From assembly GCA_001796995.1 (NCBI GenBank), contig MGOB01000065.1:84270-92788 (forward strand): a stretch of 8,519 nucleotides of DNA. Reading direction: 5' to 3'. This document shows positions 1 to 5,288 of this stretch, in pieces. The notes below the pieces were generated by a model, which saw nothing but the letters and a program-made list of their open reading frames with translations, was not told the DNA's origin and did not search any database. Position 1 is the first letter of the stretch; every line of letters starts with the position of its first letter. Both the position numbers and the translations under genes were made by a program. This DNA comes from Chloroflexi bacterium RBG_16_68_14. Its GTDB lineage: Bacteria > Chloroflexota > Dehalococcoidia > DSTF01 > RBG-16-68-14.

Positions 1-2
1 AG

Positions 3-731
3 CGGCTCGGCGGCGACGCGGAGGGCTCCTTCCTGCTCTGGGTGCCGCCCGGGGCGGACGTGCCGGCGGAGGAGCCGGACGCCTCCGACTTCGTCCAGCG
101 CGTCCAGGGCGCGGCGGCGTCGCTGCCGCCCGGCGAGCGGACGGAGGTGCCCTTCCCGGTGACGGTGAGGATGGCGAAGGCGCGGGAAGAAGGGGGCTAT
201 GCCTCCGTGGTCGGCGGCCTCAGCCGCTGGTGGACCCGCATCACCGAGAACGTGCAGGGCACCTACCACGTCGACAGCAGCGCCGTGCACCGGCTGACCG
301 AGGACGGCGAGGCGCGCGAGCGGCTCTGGGATACCATCGGGCGGCTCTCCTACAGCGTCCCGCTCGGCCACGCCGCCGAGTTCGAGGTGGAGGAGGCATG
401 GACGCTCCAGCGCCTGCCCGAATCGGAGAATGAACGCGGCTTCGCGCTGGTAGGCGCGCCGCCGTCCATTGACCCCACCGATGGGATCCTGGTGCGGCGG
501 GCGGCGCGGCGGCGGCTGCTCGCCGCCAACGAGGCGCTCGGCGCCCTGGGTGTGGAGCTGCGCGCCGTCGGCCTCATCGGCATCTACGAGTACGCCGAGC
601 TGGAGACGGCGGGGGCGACGGTGAAGGCGCTCGACCCGTCGCTGTTCACTCGCCTCCAGGTGGTCTGCGTACTCGCCGACGGGGGTGTGCGCCCGACCTT
701 CCTCCCGCGCTCGCTTCCGTGGGCGATGTAG
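3..731 (+). CDS. Hypothetical protein, 3' part (5' end outside the window)
   Basis: The frame is open from the first bases of the window to the TAG at 729-731, so the N-terminus lies upstream. A GTG at 42 could be read as a start. However, the codons before it already read as ordinary protein (RLGGDAEGSFLLW), and no Shine-Dalgarno sequence sits at a usable distance, so I treat the gene as 5'-partial. About 242 residues are visible. They are soluble, acidic and rich in Ala, Arg and Glu, with no membrane segment, no Cys and no nucleotide-binding or metal motif that I recognise. Codon use is strongly GC-ending, like the CoA-transferases further on. The stop codon is part of the GTAG leader of a hairpin element that follows directly, so the last residues may not be ancestral. 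I do not recognise the family and assign no function. Confidence 0.7.
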   Translation, partial: RLGGDAEGSFLLWVPPGADVPAEEPDASDFVQRVQGAAASLPPGERTEVPFPVTVRMAKAREEGGYASVVGGLSRWWTRITENVQGTYHVDSSAVHRLTEDGEARERLWDTIGRLSYSVPLGHAAEFEVEEAWTLQRLPESENERGFALVGAPPSIDPTDGILVRRAARRRLLAANEALGALGVELRAVGLIGIYEYAELETAGATVKALDPSLFTRLQVVCVLADGGVRPTFLPRSLPWAM

Positions 732-751
732 GGGAGGCCTTCAGGCCTCCC
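728..751 (+). repeat. Hairpin element, copy 1 (GTAG leader, TTCA loop)
   Basis: GTAG at 728-731 is followed by a perfect 8-bp stem (732-739 with 744-751) around the loop TTCA at 740-743. The TAG of the leader is the stop codon of the upstream gene. No T-run follows, so it is not a classical intrinsic terminator, although it could protect the mRNA 3' end. Layout and loop match copies at 789-817 and 2004-2029 while the stem sequence differs. Confidence 0.65.
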
Positions 752-787
752 GCTGGCCTGCGTGGCGACCTAGTGGCGTATCGAAAC

Positions 788-880
788 CGTAGCGGCGACC
801 TTCAGGTCGCCACCTACGTTGACTAACGCAAGTCCGTGGCGACCTCCGCCAGGGGCGGACAACTGCCGGTCGCCGCTACG
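788..880. repeat. Nested palindromic element (BIME/MITE-like), 93 bp
   Basis: The ends are a perfect 13-bp inverted repeat: CGTAGCGGCGACC at 788-800 and its reverse complement at 868-880. Inside are a short hairpin (794-800 with 805-811, loop TTCA), a second inverted pair (805-813 with 836-844, 9 bp) and a small hairpin (845-850 with 854-859, loop AGG). A half copy, GTGGCGACC, lies just outside at 762-770. There is no room for a protein. The structure resembles clustered REP palindromes (BIMEs) or a very small non-autonomous element. It lies between two + strand genes, ending 34 bp before the oxidoreductase start. Confidence 0.6.
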
Positions 881-914
881 CTTCGGCCTGCGCCATGCGC
901 CGTGATGGTCGATA

Positions 915-2021
915 ATGCATAAGAGTTCCGTCATGCGACCACAGATTGCCATCATCGGCGCCGGGTTCATCGGGCGCTTCCACGCGAGAGGCATCCGCGG
1001 GCTGATCAAGCTGGGGCTGCTGGACGCCCGCTACGTCGCCGTCTGCGACCGGGTGGAGCAGCGGGCCCAGGAGTTCGCCCGCCTCGCCGACCTGGAGCGC
1101 TGGACGACGGACGCCGGCGAGCTGATCTCTTCGCCGGAGGTAAACACCGTCTACGTCTGCACCCCGACGGCCGAGCACAAGGAGCTGGTGCTGAAGGCGG
1201 CCGCCGCCGGCAAGCACGTCTTCTGCGAGAAGCCGCTCGCCCGCACCCTGGCCGACGCGCAGGAGATGTACCAGGCCGTCCGCGCCGCCGGAGTGCGCCA
1301 CCAGGTGGGTCTCGTCCTCCGCCACTCGCCGATCTTCACCGTCCTCAAAGAGCTCATCAGTGACCCGAAGCTGGGCCGGCTGATGACCGTCCTCTTCCGG
1401 GACGACCAGTTCTTCCCCATCCTGGGCGGGTACGCCAGCGACTGGCGGAAGGACTTCGCCGTCACGGGCGGCGGCACCCTTATCGAGCACAGCATCCACG
1501 ACCTGGACCTGCTCACCTGGCTCGCCGGCGAGGTGGAGAGCCTGCGGGCAGAGACCCGCAACTTCGCGGGCCACGAGGGCGTGGAGGACCTGGCGTCGGT
1601 CACGCTGCGCTTCGCCAACGGGGCCACCGGCTACCTCGTCTCGGTCTGGCACAACGTGCTCAGCCGCGGCTCCGGTCGCCTGCTGGAGCTCTTCTTCGAG
1701 CATGGCTACTTCACTGTCGACGACGACTTCTTCGGGCCCATCCGTTACGAGACATACGCTACGAGCGAGCCCACCGTCCTTTCCGACGAGGAGGTGCGGC
1801 GGCGCTACCTGGAGCTGGTGGGCCTGACGGACGAGGTACACGCCGAGGCGCTCGCCCGCTACTCGCTGGAGGACTACTTCTTCCTGCGGGCGCTCTCGGA
1901 GGGGCGCGAGCCCTTCCCCGGCTTCGACATCGGCCTGCGCGCCCACGAGCTGGTGGACGCCGTCTACCGCTCGGCGGCGGAGGGCGGGGCCGAGGTCCAC
2001 CTCGTAGGGACAGGGCTTTAG
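915..2021 (+). CDS. Gfo/Idh/MocA-family NAD(P)-dependent oxidoreductase
   Basis: A 368-residue protein of normal length for this family, which oxidises or reduces sugars, inositols and related polyols with NAD(P). The N-terminal Rossmann domain shows IGAGFIG at residues 14-20 (GxGxxG), with Asp45 at the end of the second strand, which often selects NAD over NADP. The family EKP motif is at 105-107 (CEKPLA), with the catalytic-type Lys106. The C-terminal substrate domain carries EHSIHDLD at 191-198, matching the usual Asp/Glu-x-x-x-His-x-x-Asp signature with His195. The substrate cannot be read from the sequence. Start: ATG 915 gives six extra residues, while ATG 933 starts right before the Rossmann strand and has a weak AAGAG upstream, so 933 is an equally good choice. 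The last residues (VGTGL, 364-368) and the stop are encoded by a hairpin element, so the natural C-terminus may have been lost. Confidence 0.9.
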   Translation: MHKSSVMRPQIAIIGAGFIGRFHARGIRGLIKLGLLDARYVAVCDRVEQRAQEFARLADLERWTTDAGELISSPEVNTVYVCTPTAEHKELVLKAAAAGKHVFCEKPLARTLADAQEMYQAVRAAGVRHQVGLVLRHSPIFTVLKELISDPKLGRLMTVLFRDDQFFPILGGYASDWRKDFAVTGGGTLIEHSIHDLDLLTWLAGEVESLRAETRNFAGHEGVEDLASVTLRFANGATGYLVSVWHNVLSRGSGRLLELFFEHGYFTVDDDFFGPIRYETYATSEPTVLSDEEVRRRYLELVGLTDEVHAEALARYSLEDYFFLRALSEGREPFPGFDIGLRAHELVDAVYRSAAEGGAEVHLVGTGL

Positions 2022-2029
2022 CCCTGCCC
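2004..2029 (+). repeat. Hairpin element, copy 3 (GTAG leader, TTTA loop)
   Basis: GTAG at 2004-2007, then stem CAGGGC 2011-2016 with GCCCTG 2021-2026 around the loop TTTA 2017-2020. GGG 2007-2009 also pairs with CCC 2027-2029 past one bulged A. It overlaps the oxidoreductase 3' end and supplies its TAG stop (2019-2021). The leader-to-loop distance is nearly the same as in the other copies. Confidence 0.6.
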
Positions 2030-2123
2030 GGCCGTCAGAACGACGCCCAGCGAACGGGCCATCGAGGAGGCGCTGGACGGCATCGCCCGCATCGAGGAGG
2101 AGCGGCGGCAGCGCCGTCGATAG
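2022..2123 (+). pseudogene. In-frame remnant after the oxidoreductase stop (possible displaced C-terminus)
   Basis: After TAG 2019-2021 the same reading frame stays open for 33 codons to TAG 2121-2123. From about 2043 it reads as a charged, helix-forming tail (TPSERAIEEALDGIARIEEE and then Arg-rich). There is no ATG, GTG or TTG in this frame, so it is unlikely to be an independent gene. The simplest reading is a former C-terminal extension of the oxidoreductase, cut off when the hairpin element introduced the stop. Chance and amber readthrough are alternatives. Confidence 0.35.
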
Positions 2124-2335
2124 CCCTTGATTGTCCATTCGTTTTTCGAAAAGTGAAAATAAATCGGCCTTTCCGAATCTGCCAGCGCCGAATTTTCTTG
2201 ATTGACCGCTGCTGGGCAAGGACCGCGGCAGCAGCCGGGGCGATGTCGTTGGGGTGGCGTGCCTAGTCCGGCTCATGTCGCTAGCGTAGGCGCAGGCGGG
2301 GAGAGAGCGAAGGGGGCGGTGGCACTGGGGTGCCA

Positions 2336-2361
2336 GAACCAAGAACCAAGAACCGAGAACC
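2336..2361. repeat. Heptamer tandem repeat (GAACCAA), about 3.7 copies
   Basis: GAACC occurs four times at exact 7-base spacing (2336, 2343, 2350, 2357), separated by AA, AA and GA. Short tandem heptamers in intergenic DNA are known from several bacterial groups, for example the STRR sequences of cyanobacteria. Slippage can change their copy number. Confidence 0.75.
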
Positions 2362-2432
2362 GGGGAGGAGGACGGAGCTGAGCGGGAGTAGCTGGGTTGG
2401 CAGAGCATCTGGTTCCCAAGCACTCCGGCGTG

Positions 2433-2477
2433 AACACTAGAGCGCCGTATCTAGTGCACTGAGCACTAGAGCGCGGT
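2433..2477. repeat. Three-part repeat with alternative pairing (CACTAGAGCGC motif)
   Basis: CACTAGAGCGC occurs at 2435-2445 and again, identical, at 2464-2474. Between them TCTAGTGC (2450-2457) is the reverse complement of 2463-2470 (8 bp) and of 2435-2441 (7 bp). The central arm can therefore pair with either flank but not with both. This could be a multi-site operator, a recombination remnant or a structural element. No gene start is nearby. Confidence 0.5.
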
Positions 2478-2536
2478 GTTATCGGCTGTGCGTTCGCTCA
2501 GTTCAGCGCCGCCGCCCAACGCAATCGCCAAGGGGT

Positions 2537-2573
2537 GCTCCCGCGCCGGGAGCTAGACGAGGCGCCGCGCCTC
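2537..2573 (-). terminator. Two hairpins behind the small membrane protein gene
   Basis: Two stems follow the 3' end of the - strand gene that stops at 2599: GCTCCC 2537-2542 with GGGAGC 2548-2553, and GAGGCG 2559-2564 with CGCCTC 2568-2573. Both are GC-rich with 3 to 5 base loops. Neither is followed by a run of T on the - strand, so they are 3'-end structures rather than textbook intrinsic terminators. Confidence 0.35.
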
Positions 2574-2598
2574 ATATCGCCGTGGAAGAGGACTCTGG

Positions 2599-3018
2599 TC
2601 AGCGAACGACCTCTACCAGGCCAGAAACCGAGTCGACCCGCACCGTGAACGTCCGTGAGACGGCTGGAGGAGCCACCTGCTCAGATGGAAAGCTAATGCC
2701 GCACGTAAGGACCCACTTCGAAGTCGTGGTGTTCAACTCTACGTCGTGACACTCCGCATAGAGGATATCCTCTGTCTGATCTGTGAAGGGGTTGCCGTAA
2801 AGCCAGTTCTCAGCCAACTGGACAGCTTCACTAGCAGTAAGCTGCGGAACGATGGTTGCCGTTGGAGCCGGACGCGGTGTCTTGGTCGGTGTCGGCTCAG
2901 AGTCTTCAGGGTAGTAGAGGTGCAACACTGTCTTGTCGAGGGCCAGGAAGCCACTCACGACCGCCAGGGCGACCAAGACTGCCGCTAACGCTGCCGCTAC
3001 TGTCCCTTTGTTCATCAC
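2599..3018 (-). CDS. Small membrane-anchored protein with Pro/Thr-rich spacer, unknown function
   Basis: A protein of 139 residues in three parts. Residues 6-27 form one hydrophobic helix after MMNKG, so it is an uncleaved signal anchor with the C-terminus outside. Residues 42-58 are a Pro/Thr spacer (PTPTKTPRPAPTAT) of the type common in exported proteins of Chloroflexota. Residues 60-139 form a small exported domain that holds the only two Cys (90 and 106), probably a disulfide, and ends in alternating strand-like residues (TFTVRVDSVSGLVEVV) reminiscent of PepSY-like folds. That resemblance is only a suggestion. The frame begins with GTG 3018, but ATG 3015 with AGGCGG a few bases upstream is the more likely start. 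A promoter candidate lies about 35 bases upstream. It is probably transcribed alone; the next - strand gene ends 131 bases before it. Confidence 0.7.
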   Translation of the reverse strand: MMNKGTVAAALAAVLVALAVVSGFLALDKTVLHLYYPEDSEPTPTKTPRPAPTATIVPQLTASEAVQLAENWLYGNPFTDQTEDILYAECHDVELNTTTSKWVLTCGISFPSEQVAPPAVSRTFTVRVDSVSGLVEVVR

Positions 3019-3048
3019 TCCGCCTGGCTATACACAGGGAACGGTGCG

Positions 3049-3077
3049 AGTATACCATTCGGCGGCCCGGCTCTCTA
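3049..3077 (-). promoter_or_regulatory. Candidate sigma-70-type promoter for the small membrane protein
   Basis: On the - strand TATACT (3054 to 3049) matches the -10 consensus in 5 of 6 positions. TAGAGA (3077 to 3072) matches TTGACA in 4 of 6, with an exact 17-base spacer. Transcription would begin about 25 to 30 bases before the likely ATG at 3015, leaving room for the AGGCGG ribosome binding site. Confidence 0.45.
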
Positions 3078-3149
3078 CGGCCTTCGCCGTCATAGTCACC
3101 GCGCTGATCCTGTTCCGCACTGTCCTCGCGTAGCAGCGCTCTTGTGCGG

Positions 3150-3899
3150 CTAGCGGGGAGCGGCCTCAGCGTCAACCCCTCCGCTTCTGAGCACGGGTTC
3201 TGCCTTCTTACGTTCTTGTTGGGCTTCGCCATATCCGCGCCGCCATTCCTTCCTCATCTCCTCGACCTCATGGCGGCGCGATATGGTGGAGTAGCCGCCG
3301 AATGTCCATGGGCGCCTTCTTTCGACGTGCGTTATGAGGTCGTGAAGACGACCAAGTAGGGCGAAGTGAGGGTGCAGCCGCGTGGCCCACGCGTCCACGG
3401 TCGCTGACAACCTTTTGACGGCTTCCTGGCGATCGAGGTGCGTACGAGGATCGCCCCTGAAGTAGGCTGCCAACGGTTGACGAATTTGGAAGTCGACCTC
3501 CTTAGCGAACAACGTCACATCCGACAGCGCTTCGACAACCCATTTCATTACCGAGTCGTCACCCACAAGCTCCTGGACGGGAAGGATTACGTCTATGGGC
3601 AGAGAGTCGAGATCGACATCTAGGAAGCCTGGAATCGCTTCTGGCCCGGGTGCGAGCGGGCCGCCCGGCTCGTAGGTCTTAAGCAGGCGAATGCTGTAAT
3701 TGGCAGTCTGATAGTTCAGCAGATAAATGCTCAGGCGTGCGCTGACGACTTTGAGTAGCTTCACGGCACCGTCGTCGAGGTATCGCTGCGATGCCTTCTG
3801 CCTTTCCTCTCGCACCCAAAACGAACCCACACCCAGTATCACCGCAGCCGTGGGGCCAATCACAGCAACGGCCACTGCTGTCCAGAGCTCCGCATCCAT
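3150..3899 (-). CDS. Membrane-anchored protein of unknown function, 249 aa
   Basis: The N-terminus (residues 5-28) is one hydrophobic segment, followed at once by a basic/acidic stretch (VREERQKASQRY). By the positive-inside rule this suggests the long C-terminal part stays in the cytoplasm. The body (about 35-205) is a mixed helical domain with no Cys and no motif that I recognise. Residues 208-234 are a highly charged helix (RRHEVEEMRKEWRR and on) that could form a coiled coil. The start is well supported: ATG 3899 has AGGAGGG (3912 to 3906) about 6 bases upstream. The gene runs divergently from the CoA-transferase pair with a 192-base gap. Directly after its stop, 3144-3149 can pair with 3115-3120 (6 bp, 23-base loop), a weak 3' structure. 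Function unknown; a sensor or effector anchor is possible but not shown. Confidence 0.75.
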   Translation of the reverse strand: MDAELWTAVAVAVIGPTAAVILGVGSFWVREERQKASQRYLDDGAVKLLKVVSARLSIYLLNYQTANYSIRLLKTYEPGGPLAPGPEAIPGFLDVDLDSLPIDVILPVQELVGDDSVMKWVVEALSDVTLFAKEVDFQIRQPLAAYFRGDPRTHLDRQEAVKRLSATVDAWATRLHPHFALLGRLHDLITHVERRRPWTFGGYSTISRRHEVEEMRKEWRRGYGEAQQERKKAEPVLRSGGVDAEAAPR

Positions 3900-3905
3900 T
3901 TGTCC

Positions 3906-3912
3906 CCCTCCT
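3906..3912 (-). promoter_or_regulatory. Strong Shine-Dalgarno that fixes the start at 3899
   Basis: Read on the - strand the bases are AGGAGGG, followed by GGACAA and then ATG. This is the clearest ribosome binding site in the window. It also shows that the + strand frame through this point is not the start of the CoA-transferase. Confidence 0.7.
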
Positions 3913-4024
3913 GGCTCGCCACCTCTTACCGCGCTGGTCTGAGTCTAGCACGCGGATGGCGGGAGCGGCCTCAGGCACGGAGAGGAGTGCATGGCCGCCG
4001 CTGCTGGCCGAAGTCTGGGCGAGG

Positions 4025-4066
4025 CTCAGCGCTGAGCTTTCAGCCCTCAGCTCTCGACCCTCCGCT
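4025..4066. repeat. Degenerate heptamer repeat (CTCAGCT-like) with a 14-bp palindrome
   Basis: Six successive 7-base units, CTCAGCG, CTGAGCT, TTCAGCC, CTCAGCT, CTCGACC and CTCCGCT, keep the period while drifting from CTCAGCT. The first two units form the perfect palindrome GCTCAGCGCTGAGC (4024-4037). The fifth unit contains the candidate -35 box of the CoA-transferase promoter. Confidence 0.55.
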
Positions 4067-4082
4067 CACCCCCTGCTATCAT
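4054..4082 (+). promoter_or_regulatory. Candidate promoter of the CoA-transferase operon, nearly leaderless
   Basis: TCGACC (4054-4059) matches TTGACA in 4 of 6 positions. After exactly 17 bases comes TATCAT (4077-4082), 5 of 6 to TATAAT, preceded by TGC as in extended -10 promoters. Transcription would begin near 4089, only a few bases before ATG 4092. This agrees with the absence of any Shine-Dalgarno sequence before that ATG. Confidence 0.45.
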
Positions 4083-4091
4083 GGCAATCCC

Positions 4092-5288
4092 ATGCCTGAG
4101 GGTCTCCTCTCCGAGCTCACCATCCTCGACCTGACGGAGGGCGCCGCCGGCCCCTTCTGCACCAAGCTCTTCGCCGACTACGGCGCGCGCGTGATCAAGG
4201 TGGAGCGCCCCGGCCGGGGCGACCCGGCCCGCCGCGTCGGGCCGTTCCCCCAGAGCCCGAACCGCGACGCGGGCGTCCTCTTCCTCTACCTGAACACCGG
4301 CAAGGAGAGCATCACCCTGGACCTCACGACGGCGACGGGCCGCCGGCTCCTCCTCGACCTGGTCGAGCACGCCGACGCCCTGGTGGAGGGCTTCGCGCCG
4401 GGCCACCTGCAGCGCCTCGGCCTCGGCATCGAGGCGCTGCACGGGCGCCACCCGCGCCTCATCGTTACCTCCGTCACCGCCTTCGGGCAGACCGGGCCCT
4501 ACGCCGGCTATCGCTGGGCCGACATCACCTCCTTTGCCGCCGGCGGCCAGATGGCGGTCTGCGGAGACCCCGACCGCGAGCCGCTGATGACCGCCGGCCA
4601 CCAGGCGGCCTACCAGGCCGGCATCCACGCCTTCGGCGCGACGCTGGCCGGGCTGTACTCCGTGGGCGTCATCGAGATAGGGCAGCACATCGACATCTCG
4701 GCCATGGAGTGCATGACGTCAACGATGGAGCTGGCCCTGACTGACTACGCGTATCGAAAGACTGACGTGCTCACCAAGCGGCGGGGCAACATCTTCTCGG
4801 CCGCCGTCGGCGTCTACCCCTGCGCCGACGGCTACTTGGGCGTCCACATCATGCCGCGCAACTTCGCGTCCTTCGCCCGCATCATGGGCGCGGAATGGAT
4901 GCTGGAGGACGAGCGCTTCCGCACCGCCCGCTCCCGCCTCCTGCACAACGATGAGATAGCAGCCCGAACCTACGCCTGGGCCGCCGGGGTGACCAAAGCA
5001 GAGGCCTACCGCCGCGCGGGGGAGGAGCGTTGCACCATCACCCCCGTCTTCACCGTTCCGGAGGTGCTGGCGGAGCCCCACCTCCAGGCGCGCAGGTCGT
5101 TCCGGGAGCTGGAGGACCCGCGGGCAAGGAAGCTGAGCTTCCCGGGGCCGCCCTTCCGCCCGGGCGAGGGCGAGTGGGAGCTGCGCCCAGCCCCGCGCCT
5201 GGGCGAGCACAACACAGCGGTCTATGGGGAGCTGCTGGGCCTGGAACGGCGCGACCTGGTGCGCCTGCGCGCGGCGGGGGCCATCTAA
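4092..5288 (+). CDS. Class III CoA-transferase (CaiB/BaiF/Frc) subunit lacking the catalytic Asp
   Basis: A protein of 398 residues, the usual length for class III (formyl-CoA type) CoA-transferases, which move CoA between acyl-CoA and a free acid through an Asp-bound anhydride. The N-terminal signature is clear: ILDLTEGAAGPFCTKLFADYGARVIKVE (in part, residues 11-38), then PGRGDPAR (40-47). VTAFGQTGPY (128-137) is the conserved mid-region loop, and GEHN near the C-terminus is also typical. In the segment where family members carry the catalytic Asp (G-x-x-x-x-D-x-x-A-G), this protein reads GHQAAYQAG (169-177), with Ala or Tyr at that place. It may be inactive alone and work with the next gene product, whose ATG overlaps its stop (TAATG). 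Start: ATG 4092 places the signature at residue 11 as in the family. An upstream TTG extension would add 64 unrelated residues. Substrate unknown. Confidence 0.9.
   Translation: MPEGLLSELTILDLTEGAAGPFCTKLFADYGARVIKVERPGRGDPARRVGPFPQSPNRDAGVLFLYLNTGKESITLDLTTATGRRLLLDLVEHADALVEGFAPGHLQRLGLGIEALHGRHPRLIVTSVTAFGQTGPYAGYRWADITSFAAGGQMAVCGDPDREPLMTAGHQAAYQAGIHAFGATLAGLYSVGVIEIGQHIDISAMECMTSTMELALTDYAYRKTDVLTKRRGNIFSAAVGVYPCADGYLGVHIMPRNFASFARIMGAEWMLEDERFRTARSRLLHNDEIAARTYAWAAGVTKAEAYRRAGEERCTITPVFTVPEVLAEPHLQARRSFRELEDPRARKLSFPGPPFRPGEGEWELRPAPRLGEHNTAVYGELLGLERRDLVRLRAAGAI

Larger units (their letters stand above)
2124..2598. other. 475-base gap without a convincing gene
   Basis: This is the space between the + strand oxidoreductase and a - strand gene, so it mainly holds 3' flanks. 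It begins with an AT-rich island containing the palindrome TTTTCGAAAA (2143-2152). There is a 7-bp inverted repeat (2208-2214 with 2229-2235), a heptamer array (2336-2361), a three-part CTAG repeat (2433-2477) and two hairpins near the right end. TTGATTG occurs twice, at 2127 and about 2199. No tRNA, protein or promoter could be supported. A long antisense frame runs through here but does not look like protein. Confidence 0.6.

Noticed and set aside
911..916. GATAAT as a -10 box for the oxidoreductase
   Set aside because: It overlaps ATG 915 and has no -35 partner. It would only make sense if ATG 933 is the start, and even then the support is weak.
876..2423. 515-residue open frame on the - strand
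   Set aside because: It lies opposite the oxidoreductase, whose Rossmann, EKP and His motifs are clear. The antisense frame is only open because of the high GC and has no family motif; its N-terminal part is translated heptamer repeat.
2124..2598. tRNA, small RNA or CRISPR in the long gap
   Set aside because: No T-loop motif, no cloverleaf and no regularly spaced repeats with unique spacers were found by eye; the repeats present are tandem or palindromic.
3900..4091. 64-residue N-terminal extension of the first CoA-transferase from TTG 3900
   Set aside because: The extension overlaps the ribosome site of the divergent gene and the promoter and repeat region, and family members begin at the position of ATG 4092.
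5030..5287. N-terminal extension of the second CoA-transferase
   Set aside because: The extra residues are Gly/Pro/Ala-rich frame shadow of the first gene. ATG 5288 puts the signature at the usual residue.
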